DNA of 64,000 nucleotides from positions 62,001-126,000 of the forward strand of contig JAIVFJ010000051.1 in the NCBI GenBank assembly GCA_025765615.1, in the 5' to 3' direction. Position 1 is the first letter of the stretch. Each line of letters starts with the position of its first letter. The notes under the pieces were generated by a model. It was not told the origin of the DNA, did no database searches, and saw only the letters and a program-made list of their open reading frames with translations. The position numbers were made by a program, and so were the translations under genes. Positions 29,201-41,384 of the stretch are shown here, piece by piece. The stretch comes from Zopfochytrium polystomum (Eukaryota > Chytridiomycota > Chytridiomycetes > Chytridiales > Chytridiaceae).

Positions 29201-31467
29201 AACTTATGGGTAAGCCCTTAATTTTCCCCGTCTAGCTCGAGTCTGAAATCTTTCATAGGGTGCTCTTGGATCCGACTGGAGTGCCATGTACCAAAAAACT
29301 CCTTTCAACAGCAAAGAGGAGTGTGTCGCTGAGTTCAAAAAGGTTTTCAAGTCGAAGACTGGTAATGAGTGGGATCCTCGCGGTGAATTCGTAGATCAGC
29401 CTGGGAAGTACGTTCTGCCAAAGGTAATTTTGCTACCATTACCTCGTCGCGTCATTCTGACGCCATATCTACAGACAGTCAAGAAGAGGCGAGTCAACAT
29501 CAAGAAACTGAACCTTGATAGCAACGTCAAAAGCAAGCTCGACACCGGTGTCAAAGAGGTGATGCAGATGTTTACAAGTGCGGCCGTCTCAAAAAGATCA
29601 CTGGCTGTGTCTTGTTTGGGCGAAGATGTGTCCCTCGACCCCAAAGTCCTCCAAGAGGCGTACGAAATCCTTCTTGAAATTCGATCAAAAATCAAGGAGA
29701 TGAACGCGCTCACAGCAGATCGAACGACTACACCCAGCGTCAAAGTTCTACTTAAACTCCGAGAAGAGTTGGTCGTTTTGTCCAACGACTACTTCAAGCG
29801 CATCCCAGCAACGGAGGCAGGAGACAGTGGACTGTCGCCGATAATGACACTGGACACACTAAACACTCAAATGATCAAGGTGGACAACCTCAAGTATCTC
29901 GACTCTGGAAACACACTTCTTCTAGGGGCAGCACACGCCAAAGTCAAAGGAATCGCGAATCCATACGACTATTTGCTTGCTTCGATCGAGTGCTCAATCA
30001 ACACTGTTAGCAAGGAGGCTCCCGAAGTTTCACTCATCAAGCGACTGATTGACACAACAAACGGCGGTGATAATGTTGAACTGATACACGTCCTCAAAGT
30101 GGATCGAAACGACGAAAGGGATGCCGGCGCAATGCACCTTCGCAACGAGATTGGAAACCGGAAATTGCTGTGGCACGGGTCGAAGATGTGCAACTTTTTG
30201 GGCATCTTGAAGAGTGGACTCCGAGTCGCCCCTATTGAAGGTTCGATCGCACTGTTGTTTTGTTTGAAGAGCGAGTCCCACATGCTAACACTTGCTCAAA
30301 TCCAGCCGAGGTCAGCGGATACATGTTTGGCAAGGGCATCTACTTTGCCGACGCCTTTTGCAAAAGCTACGGGTACACTTACGACTACACCCGCGACCGA
30401 AATGACGGTCAGGACGCGTATGCCTGCCTTCTCCTGTGCGAGGTTGCCGTCGGAGAGAACCCGTACGAGAGCGAAACGAGCGAATACATGGAGGCGCCCA
30501 AGGACGGAAGCCACGCCACGCTGGGTCTCGGATCTCAAGTTCCGCCGGCGGGAAACACACTCGAGTTCGCCGACGGCGTCAAGATGACGCTCGGGCCGCT
30601 GCAAAAGGCGGTTCTGCGCAAGGACGCGCTGGGCCGAGACAAGCAGCGCGTTCTCAGCTACAACGAATACATTGTGTACGACCCGAAGCAGGTGCGGATA
30701 CGATACCTCGTGGTCGTCCGGAACAACACGCGGTGCCACTTGTGCTCCAACGCGCGGTCGCTGAAGCCGTGCAGAGACTATGGCAAGAACTATGAAAAGG
30801 CGTTGGTCGGCGCAAACGATTTCCAAAAGATGGTCCTCCAGACTCTGCTGGAGAGGTTGGAGAAGACGGGGCAGAGCATTTGGGACGAGTACCTTGAGGA
30901 GAAGGTTATTCGTGGGCAGATATACAGTTGAGTTTCGTTTTCAAGTTATCTTTGGGCCTTTTTTTTTCGCTTTGGCCCCTCTTCTTCGCTAACATTCCCA
31001 ACAATGCCACGGCGACAGAAAAACATTTTAATCCCCCGACGCGCCTTCTGCCGGAAAGCAGAATATGCGAGAACTGTGCGAGCGTGATCATGGAGGACTT
31101 GATGGAAACTTTTTACCACGACAACGTTGCGCACGTGCCAGGTTCGGGGCTTCAAAGTTTTTCTTTCGCCCCCTTCTCCCAGCCTGTGCTGTGCTTGTTC
31201 TCCGCCTTTTTTTTTTTTTTTTTTTTGGTGCGAATAAAACGCTAACAAGAAAACCTCACAGAGTGGATCGTCAATCTCACGAAATGCTGGTACGGCCGCG
31301 AGTGCCGGACGCAGAGCCGGCTGGAGCACGCTCGCAAATTCAACCATTTCTGCGACAACACCAAAAAGGACGGCGCGGAGCGCGAGGAGCCGACCATAGA
31401 GGTTGGAGACGCGCACAGCGAGGGCGCAGACAGCGACGAGGACGACGAGGAGGAGGACAGCGAGTGA
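20223..31467 (+). CDS. giant ankyrin-repeat PARP with WGR domain and C-terminal PBZ-like finger
   Basis: Poly(ADP-ribose) polymerase of about 3,400 residues in about 18 exons. Order: basic/acidic N-terminus with an AT-hook-like KRGRGRPRKD and PRTP/KAP repeats; many ankyrin repeats (about residues 660-2650) interrupted by an FG-rich segment (nt 23910-24235); WGR domain (VYKMQVLYNRLQKLYFMFNL, then WGALGSDW); PARP regulatory helices (KLDTGVKEVMQMF); catalytic domain with H-Y-E triad (LLWHGSK, GKGIYFADAFCKSYGY, LSYNEYIVYD). The layout resembles the nematode PARP with ankyrin repeats. If the transcript is not spliced after 30911 the ORF ends at 30931. A GT at 30912 joins in frame to exons 31019-31141 and 31262-31467, which lack a start of their own and encode the finger CWYGREC...H...H and an acidic tail. 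Oddities: a 16-nt exon (29102-29117), a GC-AG intron (25494-25540), and a frame change near 25925. Confidence 0.88.
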
Positions 31468-31649
31468 AGTTTTGTTTCTCTTTTTTTTTTTCTTCTATGT
31501 TCTTTTTTGCAAATAAAGTAATCTGTAATGGTAAAACTTGGAGCGTTTTCTATTACACCGCGGGAAATGATTGTTCGGGTTTTCGCGTTCTGTGGTTGAT
31601 GAGACACTTTTCAAAAGCTATCTATTAGTTTAACTGATTCGGGGATAAC

Positions 31650-31721
31650 GACTCCTTAGCTCAACGGTAGAGCATTCGACTCCAGATCGAAAGGTTACGT
31701 GTTCAAATCACGTAGGGGTCA
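31650..31721 (+). tRNA. tRNA-Trp (anticodon CCA)
   Basis: A 72-nt cloverleaf: acceptor GACTCCT pairs with AGGGGTC (one G-T), D arm AGCTC/GAGC, anticodon stem TTCGA/TCGAA around loop CTCCAGA (anticodon CCA), T arm ACGTG/CACGT around TTCAAAT, discriminator A. Internal A box (TTAGCTCAACGG) and B box (GTTCAAATC) are present. No intron and no encoded CCA. The codon read is UGG, tryptophan. Confidence 0.95.
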
Positions 31722-31730
31722 ATCATGAAG

Positions 31731-31736
31731 TTTTTT
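31731..31736 (+). terminator. RNA polymerase III terminator of tRNA-Trp
   Basis: A T6 run 9 nt after the tRNA 3' end, the usual Pol III stop. Confidence 0.75.
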
Positions 31737-32015
31737 AGTACACTCGACTTTTCCAAATTTTTGTTCAGTGAACATTCTTCGGGCGTCGGCGATTTCTTGC
31801 TGCACCCAAAAAGGGTTCCTCAAAGATAGGGTTTAGCCCTAACCCAATTCCAGACCAATGTTATTTCCGAATTCGCTTTAGCCGCATACACCTGACCTGA
31901 AAGCTCCATGTTGAGCTCCTCTGGGGAAGGGAACGCGCCAGCCAAAACGATAAGTTTAAAGCTCTCGGAATTCTCGTGTTATCTCCATCTATTTCAATAA
32001 AAGCCCTTTTTCCGC

Positions 32016-35000
32016 TCACGCAGACGCACCCGCCTCCGCAGCCTCCTCCTCCACAATCGACACCAACGATTTGCCCTCGGGAACAATGTCTCCGACCTTG
32101 TAATGCACCTTTTTGATCACCCCGTCTTTTGGCGATTTGATGACGTGCTGCAAACAATGGCGACGGGGGAGAAATGAGTACGCAGAAAAACAAAAACAAA
32201 CACACACACACACACAAAAAAAAAAAAAAGAAGGAAAAAGAAAACAACAGAAGAGGGCCTGCATCCCCGGGTCGTCACACGCACCTCCATCTTCATCGCC
32301 TCGAGGACGACCAGGATCTGGCCCTTTGCGACGGCGTCGCCGGCCTTGACGTTTACGGCCGAGATCTTGCAGGGCATCGGCGTCGTGACGGACCCGGCCT
32401 TTTCGGCGGCAGACTTTCGTCCGACGGCGCCGGGCAGCGGCGCGAGCTTCAGCTCGGTGCGTGAGCCCTGGTGCGCCAGCGCGGAAAAGTGTGGAAGTGT
32501 ATGTGTGTGTTTGTCGGTGAGTAAGGGGGGGTGCTGTTGGATGACGGTGAGGAGAGTATACCTCAAAATACACGTAAAGGTTGTCCTCATCGCGAACACA
32601 GTTCCCAGTGACTCTCCGGTCGCCAATGTCCGCGACCAGCTGGTTCCCGTTCACCGAGACGAGCTGCACGGCGGGGAACACCGTCGTCTGGCCGTCAGCG
32701 GATTTCACCTTTGTAATCGTAACGTAAGCAAGTGGGCACAGTTAGACACCAGATACAAAACCACAACAAAAAGAAAAAAAAAAAAGAAAAAAAAAAAGGA
32801 ATCCGGCATTCAAAGCGAACAAAGACCATACCGACAAGTCAAAGCTGTTTGCGCCCGCAAACGTCACGGTTACGCTCACGTCCTTGTCGCCGTCCTTCAA
32901 ATTGACCACTCGGGACGAAGCCGAGTTCAGTCGGAAACCGGCGAGCGTCATGCTTGCCCACGGCTCGGTTCCAAGGAGCGCCGACGTCACCGAGTCTGCC
33001 GCAACGACCGAAAGAGCGGCCTGCGCCAACACGACGGGCGGCGCCACTGGCACCGGCGGGAAGAGGTCCGCTTCGAACCTCTTGAGAGGAGTTACTGTCA
33101 GATGAGGACTATCCCCACACGGTGGGAGGAAACCAACCTTGATGAAACCAGTGTCGACGTCGCCAGAAATAAAGCTTTTGTGCGAGGCAAGCCTCTTTAA
33201 AAAGTCAATGTTCGTGTTGAGGCCGACAACCTAATCGAGTAACTGCTTTTTGAGTGGCCCACAATAGCGTCCCCGCCACAAGCTTTCAAACAGAGAAAAC
33301 ATGGGTCAAAGAGTCTCTGACCTCGAACTCGCCGAGCGCTTTGCGCAAAACGCGCAACGCAGCCGTCCGATCGGTACCCTTTACAACCAGCTTTGAGATC
33401 ATGGGGTCGTAGTGCACGCTGACAGCGTCGCCTTGCCGCACGCCCGTTTCAATGCGGACGGTCTCGGAGGCCGGCGGGAACGAGAGGTGTCGAAGAGGAC
33501 CGGTGTCGGGCAAAAAGTTACTGCGAAAAGACAACTCGTTTTAATAAGGGCTTTAAAAAGGTTTCAAGGTAATGCAACCGGGCACTCAACTTGCTCGGGT
33601 TTTCCGCATAGATACGAGCCTCGAAAGCGTGCCCGTCCAGCTCCAGTTCCTGCTGCAACCGCGGCAAGCGGTTCCCCGAGGCAACCTCAAGCTGCCAATG
33701 CACCAGGTCAGTGTTTGTCACCATTTCCGTCACGGGGTGTTCCACTTGCAGCCGCGTGTTCATCTCCATAAAGTAGAACTGGTTTGTGTCGGTGTCGAGG
33801 ATAAACTCGACCGTGCCGGCGCCAACGTAGTTGACGGCTTTTGCGGCGGCCACCGCCTTCTTGCCTAGGTCGCGACGAAGCTCGGGCGAGATGCCGGGCT
33901 GGAGGGTGAGGGAGTTTTTGAACAAATTTTAAGCGGGTCGCGTGGGACACGTTCGAAAAAGCTTACCCCTGGCGCCTCTTCGAGAACTTTTTGGTGGCGT
34001 CGTTGAACGGAGCAATCCCGCTCGAAGAGGTACACGGCGTTTCCGAGAGTATCGGCAAAAACTTGAACTTCGACGTGCCTTGTGATTTATGCTCAGAAGC
34101 GATCGCTCAAGCGTTGGCCGAGGATACTCACCTAGGTCGAACAATGTACTTTTCAACAAGCACCTTGTCGTCCCCAAACGACTTGATGGCCTCTCGCCGT
34201 GACGATTCCAGCATCTCTTCAAACTCTTCCGCCTTCGTAACGATGCGCATTCCCTGATTCCAAACTTAGACCGTGGATCCCCTCACTGACTTGATGCTTC
34301 ACCTTTCCGCCGCCTCCTTTGACCGCCTTGATCAGAACCGGATAGCCCATGGCGTTTGCCTGTTCCTTCAGGAACTGCACCCCTTGCTCATCCCCATGAT
34401 AGCCGGGAACCACAGGAACGTTCGCCTGGATCATGATCTCTTTCGAGGCGCTTTTGCGGAAACGTCAGGGGGTAACGCATGAAAGACAACCAACAGATGC
34501 AGACCTCTTGGAGCCCATGTCGATAATGGCTTGAGCAGGCGGTCCAATGAACGTGAGTCCAGCCGACGCGACTGTTTCGGCAAACTGTGCATTTTCAGAG
34601 AGGAAACCGTACCCCGGGTGAATGCCCTGGAAGAGAAGGGTTGGCGCGTCAGCGGCTATGTCAGCAAGAACAGACAGATGCCACCCCCGTCCATTTACCT
34701 GCGCTCCAGACCGCTTGGCAACGTCGATGATTTTGTCCATCCGCAGGTAGCTTTCCGCCGACGCAGCCGGGCCAATCAAGTAAGCCTCGTCCGCCTGGCA
34801 GCGCCACACGGATATAGTTGTGAGCGGCAAGTGTTTGACGAACGAATGAAATCCTTCGCTCACCATCTGCACATGCATGGCATCGCGATCTGCCTCGCTG
34901 TAAACCGCGACCGTCTTGATGCCGAGCTTCCGCGCGGTCCGGATGACGCGGCACGCGATCTCGCCGCGGTTCGCGATGAGGATCTTGTCGAAGAGTGGCT

Positions 35001-35481
35001 TGTGGTGCGGGGCATCTGATTCGGGGGCCGGTGCGTGGGGGACACGCGAGGGAGGAGGGAAGTCGTTTGCCATCGCACGCGATGCTTTGATCACAGCTGA
35101 TTCCTCACCTGCACCCGTGTTAGCGGCATCCAACGAAGAGGCGAGCGATGCGAGACGCCTTGTTGTTGTTGCTGTCGGGAACGTGCGAGCAGCCGACAGA
35201 GGGGCGGCGGTGGCGGCGGTGGCGGCGGTGGCTGCGGTGGCTGCGGCGGAGGGGGCGGAGGGGGCGCTCTGCGGTTGGGTCCAAAGGGAGACGGGAGTCC
35301 GGGCGGTGCAGATGCGGCGACGGGCGACGATGGATTGAGGCGGCGGCGGCGGGGAAGGCAGTTTCGAGGTCGACAACGGTGCAGCAGCAGCAGCGGCCGG
35401 GGTGTGCGGATGTGCTGCGTCCGCCGCCGTGACGAAGCCGGCGGGGAGGCGGGTGGGTGGTCGGCGTCTGAAATAGGGCAT
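32016..35481 (-). CDS. MCCC1: methylcrotonoyl-CoA carboxylase alpha (biotin carboxylase) subunit
   Basis: Biotin-dependent subunit for mitochondrial leucine breakdown: carboxylates its biotin, which the beta subunit uses on 3-methylcrotonyl-CoA. Biotin carboxylase blocks: [70 protein letters not shown] and [20 protein letters not shown]. The C-terminal biotinyl domain carries the lysine motif EAMKMEV, then [12 protein letters not shown] and the stop. A central ~120-residue BT-like linker separates the two, as in MCC alpha rather than pyruvate carboxylase (no carboxyltransferase domain). A dozen or more short exons. The N-terminus ([17 protein letters not shown]) looks like a mitochondrial presequence, followed by an unusually long Ala/Pro/Ser-rich spacer with a repeated [13 protein letters not shown] run. 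An upstream Met at 35616 only adds a poly-Lys stretch from a T-rich leader. Confidence 0.9.
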
Positions 35482-36488
35482 TATTTGTTCGCGGAGTCTC
35501 TTTCTCCCTTTCTTTTCTTTTTCTTTTCTTTTTTTTTTTCTTTTTCTTCTTTTTCTCTTTTTTTCTGCTCTCGATCGTTTCCGCGTTGGAGCCGGCCAAA
35601 AAATAAAGACATCCACGTGACGGGAGCGTGTTCGGGAGAATCCTGTCAGTGATTTGGGTCTTATTAATTTTTTCGTGCCATTCAGGCGCCCAACCCAAAC
35701 TGGAAAACAACTATTCTACATAATAACGGCAGAGTATTTTTCATGTTACAACCAACATTCGAACTTGGTTACATACATACAACATGTAAATACTGAGCTG
35801 CCAGAAAGATAAGCTGAGGTACTGACGGCCCAATTTTGGCGAACAGTTCATAGCAGAGTTGCAAATAGGTTTGATAAACGAATCGCCCATAAATTGCACC
35901 GTGTTTCAGATGATTTCCTCCTTTTCCCTTAAAAAAAAATATTGTTCATCAATCAGATGAGGCAAAACGAACTCAACAAGTGATTGAAGAATGGAGATCA
36001 ATTATTTCGATAACGGGCATAACTTCCATTTGCATGCAATCTTGAAATCTGCAGAACAAAACAGTATTGAAGTTTGTAACAAACCTGTGAACCCCATACC
36101 ATCAACAGAGTTCACTCCACGGTAAAAGGGAGTCTAATTTATTGATTTTTTGAATTTTTTTTTCTCCCATCTACTGAACGTTCGGTCGGAGTTTTGTCGG
36201 GCTTGCGTTCAGTGCTATCACTTTAACCCTCCAAAGGTACACACACAGCTTCAGGGGTGTGTGAAGTTATTAACACACTCTTTGACAAAGAAATTCGGAT
36301 GTTGAGCAACCACGCATGTTACGAAGGGAAAGAATGGGTAATACTCGAACGCGGCGAGTCCTGCTTGGGTGCTTGGTGGCTGCAGCCGGCTGCATGAAGC
36401 CGTTCAAGGTTCGCCGAACCCCTTCCCCTTGCCTCCCCTTGCCTCCCCTTCCTTGGCCGCTTTTGGTGATGGGAGAAGGGGGAGGTTG

Positions 36489-36957
<469 letters not shown>

Positions 36958-37074
36958 TTACTTTATCGCTCTGCAATTTTCAGCCCAGCCAATCACAAAA
37001 AGGCAACAAAGTCCGCACAATTTTAACCTTGCTCCCTCCCACCCCGCTCACCCACCCAAAAAAAACAACGCACT

Positions 37075-37167
37075 TTCCACGCGGTCGCGTCATCCATCCA
37101 TCGTCGTACCTTGCTCTTTCGGCCTCGGCAATCCGCCTTGCATCTTCGACATCGCACAACCCCCAAC
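37075..37167 (+). repeat. 90-bp element, copy A (inverted partner at 41761-41850)
   Basis: Reading 37075-37167 as reverse complement gives GTTGGGGGTTGTGCGATGTC and continues through GCCGAGGCCGAAAGAGCAAG. It matches 41761-41850 at about 90% by eye with one 4-nt gap. Ends 29 bp before the Sfp1-like start codon. Confidence 0.85.
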
Positions 37168-37195
37168 CCCCCCCCCCTCACGCTTGCTCCCCAGC

Positions 37196-39592
37196 CATGC
37201 AGATCGACGCTTCATCCATCGACTTTCTCGTGCGTGTTCTTTTTTGATTTTGATCTTGATCTTGATCTGCGCAGCCTGGGGCGGCGGGGTGGTGGCGGCG
37301 GCGGCATTGGCCGGAAGGTATCCGCCACTCGCTGCCCAAAGTTCGCGATCATCCATCCCCCTACCCAATCAAACCTTGCCCCCCCTTAACCTCCACACCC
37401 CCGTTCCTCCTACCTTATTCGAAATAACTGCAGCCACAGGCCTCAACGGCCCTGCCTCTCTCTCCCATGTGGACGTCCGAAACACCCCCCCAGAAGGACT
37501 TCGCGTCGCCCGCCACGTGCCATCAGCCATTCCACGCTGGAGAATTCGAGGTGGAACTTCAGCGGGCCATGTTCTCCAATCTTTGCTGCAGCCAATGCGA
37601 TGCAGTCTTGAAGGATCTGTACGACCTGCTGAACCACTTGGAGACGCACCACAGCGAACATGGCGTCAAATTCGGCGCCCCGTCGGAGTGTGATGGGGAC
37701 GACACGCCCGACTCCGCGTCAACCTCTGTCGCCTCGGAAAGTGACTTTATTGATCTGGACATTGGGACAGACACCTTTTGGTGCGCTTCGCCACGTGTGG
37801 CCCCGAGCGCCAAGGTCAAGCCCGATATCAAAGATGACTGGTAACCGTTATAGTCTTTCGATCTCCTCTCGTGGCATCTTCTCACGTTCATATGCGTCCT
37901 CGCCGCCGACTGCAGCGCCACCTTGGCAGCCCACGAAACCATGGACATTGACGCTCTCTCATTGTGGAAGGACATTGACATTGATTCCACGCATTTCTTG
38001 AATAATGCCCCAACCTTCGACGTGACTGCCGTTCCCCTTGCCGAGATTTGCGATCTCAGCCTCAGCGAGTCCGGGGACCTCGCGTTGGCGCAAGCCTCTA
38101 TGACAGGGCTGGCAGTTCCGTCCTGCGGCCAAAAAGTTCGGTGTCAAGCGAAAGCGAACCGAGCATCCTGACCGGCAAGAGAGCGTTGAGGACGACGCGT
38201 TCGCCCGAGAATCAGGGCTAGATTGCGCTGCTGGAGCAGGGACCCCGACCACGGCCCTAATGCTGTCACCACCAGCCTCTGTTCTCTCCGATCATGACGC
38301 AATTATAGATCTCATTCCCTTTCCAAGTCTTCCCGACTCATTCTTGTCCACCCTCGAGGACGGGAATAATATGCGTGCCGCAAGAACTCTTCCACGAATC
38401 GAACATAAAAATCCCAACATCAGCCGCGCCTTTCCTGAAACTCTCGCAGAGCGACCAGGATGCTTAGCTGACGCAAACCGTCCGCATGGTCCGAATTCTT
38501 CTATGGACGCTTTCCTAGAAGATTTGCCTGAACCCTCCCTTGACCATCTGTCTGTTCCTACTTATTCTTCTGGAACTCCCTTGTTGAGCACCGCTACTCT
38601 CCAGGGCAAATCCCAACATCTCACCGCGGAGTCAAGTGTATCGACTGGTTCTGCCACCCCCACGAATGAAGCTCGTATCCAAAACAACAAGCGAAAACGC
38701 TCTAAAATCTCCAAAACAACTTCAACCACAATAATTTCACCGAACACGGATTCATTGTCGTCTTCTCTGCCAAGCGACACAAATGCAACGGAAATAACCG
38801 ACAGTCGATCAGCTGGTGGATCACTCGTCTCAACTGCCGAAACCTATCCCGAAGCACCTGAGCCCGCAAAACCAGTCAAAAGGAGGAAAATGGCGGATGT
38901 CAAGGAGAAGCCTGGACCAAAGAAGAAACAACGCCTCGCAAAGAAATCGAAGAGCAAAGCTGGTTTCGACGCTTTAGCAAATGGTGGGGTGTCGTTCGAC
39001 TCGGTCCACGGCCCTGCGCACGAACCAGCCAACGAAAGCGATTTTCAAAGTTTGTTTCAACCCATATGGCAACAATCCTCCGACTCTGGGGACTCGGAGC
39101 TCAATGGATCTGACCGACCTGCGGTCGATGCATCTGCTTGTGGATACTCACACGACTCCTTCCTGATTCCACTTTCCGGCGACGAGCAGGGCCTATTATC
39201 GTCAATCTCGTCAGCGTCGAACTTACAGCCCATCGATTCGATTGCAGTTACCTGCATGGGACTCAATTACGGAGTCCGTAGCATCTGCTGCGGCCTCGAA
39301 GCCAGAAAGAGCCACAATCCCACCCGCACACCGTCGATACCGATTGGCGATGCTGTCCTCTCTCGATCCGGAAACGGGCGAAAAGAAATTCACGTGCCCG
39401 TCTTGCAGCAAAGAGTACCGCAACGCAAACGGCCTGCGGTACCATCTAAATCACGTTCACGCAGACGGCGTCGGTATTCCACCAGAGCTGCTCATTCCAG
39501 GGGTCGCTGGCGGCAGTTCTAATGCGTCCAGCGCGCCTACCGGCGCAGGCGCTGTCCACGAGACGCAGGAAGTTGAGGATACTGCGAACTGA
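37196..39592 (+). CDS. Sfp1-like split C2H2 zinc-finger transcription factor
   Basis: Likely nuclear regulator of the fungal Sfp1 type: one finger near the N-terminus and one at the C-terminus. Exon 1 is only 33 nt (MQIDASSIDFL), spliced at 37230-37433. Exon 2 has the finger CCSQCDAVLKDLYDLLNHLE then THH, like the Sfp1 LCCxxC...DLLxHxxxxH pattern. Exon 3 (from 37916) joins through a GTGACT donor near 38022 to a long Ser/Thr-rich exon with basic patches (KRKRSK, KPVKRRKM, KKKQRLAKKSKSK). The final exon gives KKFTCPSCSKEYRNANGLRY then HLNHVH, the C-terminal finger. The last junction (39200-39310) is uncertain because the frame shifts by one and several acceptors are possible. Two AATAAA-like signals follow the stop at 39592. 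The end of the coding sequence lies in a duplicated block. Confidence 0.75.
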
Positions 39593-39795
39593 ATGGAAAT
39601 AGCGCGCTAAGTTGTAATAATAAAAGAGAGAAAGTGCCCAAATAAAGTAATTAAAGATGCAGTTCGTCATCGCTTGAGGACACCTCTTTTTTTGGTGGTG
39701 GGTTGACAGTTTTCTCGGGTGCCACTGGATTGTCCGTAAAAGTTGGGGTCCGACTTCATCCGTTGAAGCAGGTCGACAAATGGGCCAGCCATCAG
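39572..39795. repeat. 224-bp duplicated block, copy 1
   Basis: Direct repeat of 44502-44724, about 85-90% identical by eye. It spans the last codons and 3' flank of the Sfp1-like gene and ends abruptly at CCATCAG. In its minus strand the small ORF intact in copy 2 is broken by one extra base. Confidence 0.92.
39651..39792 (-). pseudogene. disrupted small ORF in duplicated block, copy 1
   Basis: Begins MAGPFVDLLQRMKSDPNFYG, as in copy 2 (44581-44721), but a one-base length difference after ...SSGT shifts the frame and it runs to an early stop. If the extra base is ignored, the C-terminus would again read ...SSSDDELHL. Total 142 nt against 141 nt in copy 2. It is not certain that either copy is translated. 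Confidence 0.4.
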
Positions 39796-41349
39796 AATTA
39801 TGATGTCAGGAACATGGCAGGACAGGACAAGGCAGACAAGGGACTGAGAGGAGTGATGATTGTATTGGAAACAATAATTCACTTGAGGGATGGGACAGGC
39901 CCCCATTCCCCTTTTACACCTTTCCACCGCACCACCATTGGGTTACTTTTCAGAAATTGGAAAGGCATATTTTGATCCAAATTGGTGAGAAAGTGCATAA
40001 TGAGACTGAAACATTAAAGTTTGCGCTGTTTTGTCATTGAAAGATAGGTTTTTTCCGCCTGTCAGCGACGAAATGCGTGGTTGTTCTGTGCCGTTCCAGA
40101 AAGGCGGGACGACTAGAACGCCAGAACGGTGCCGGTCCGTGGCAAGCCTTATATCCAACTGGATAGGCCAAGTTATGTTTGCTTGCATCCGCCCTCGTCG
40201 AAATCTCGTCTCACTTTCCCCCTTTTTTGCAATGAAAAGATAAAGCAGCCTACCAAACCACGACTTTTACGTAGCACTAGCAGTCTGTGATCCGCGTTGC
40301 GCGAGTAGGTTAAGGTGATCACACAAGATTGAATTTCTGCAAGTCTCGAGTGCAAAAATCCATTGGCGCTGAGGCAAAAAATTGCGTTAGCCACAGAGCA
40401 CAGCGCCATGCTCCCCGCGGTTTTGGTTACCCTGAGTGGCTCACCTTCTTGTGACACCGGTGCAGACACGCGAACGCCCCAACCCCACTGCTTCACCTTG
40501 TTCCCCCAATCTTTGGTGCAGGTGGCAGCGTGAATTTTTTTGAATATTTTTTATTTAATATTTATTTATTTTTCTTCTGAAAGGGAACGCCGCCTTTCCA
40601 AATGGTAAGTTCGTTCTCTTTGTAGCTAGCTATGTGGGGGATGGGAAGGGCAGGTCTCCGCCGCCATGGGTGTGGAGACCTTGGACGAGAAAAAAGGAGA
40701 GAAACAGGCAAGAGTTCGGCAAGGAAAGAGGGAAGGCGACGAGTCGCAGTCCGCACTAACCACACTTTCTTCCTCAGAGTCGTCACGGTCGCACAGCTTG
40801 CTTCAACTGATATTCCCCTGGCAAGTCCTTGTTGCAGTTCGGGCTTGTTTTCGCTCCTGGTGGTGTGGATGCAGTTACTACTTGGGGCTCTCGAAGTCGA
40901 AGCTGGTTTTTGACTATATACGAGAGTCTAGGGGCCTGTTCGCTGGAAGGAGGATCATCTCAGCCAGCTTACACAGACCCGTCTAGGATGCTCTTCGGAG
41001 GGAGGGGAGGGAGCAGGCATCACCAACGACTGGAGAGAGAGAGAGAGAGAGAGGGCGAAGGCATAGGTCTTCACCGGCGGCCTGGCCTTGCTTCACTTCG
41101 TGGACACCTCCAGGAACTGCTGGAAGGCAACGGTAATGAGTCACTTTCACGTTGCAGAATTGGTGGCGGTACCTTTCCTTGCCACGCAATAATTGTGTTA
41201 AGTGATGTACCGCCAGGAGAGTCGCTATTCGTGAGCAGGAAGAACTCCCTTCAAGAAAGGGTCGTATTAAAGCACTGACAAAAAGGCGAAGCTTGACCTA
41301 CCCAATCTGCTCTCATCTCGTAGTGCTTGCTGCTCGGAGCGCTGCATTC

Positions 41350-41384
<35 letters not shown>

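Noticed and set aside
35482..35616. Upstream start for MCCC1 at 35616
   Set aside because: Would add a poly-Lys/Arg stretch from T-rich leader DNA and hide the presequence-like N-terminus.
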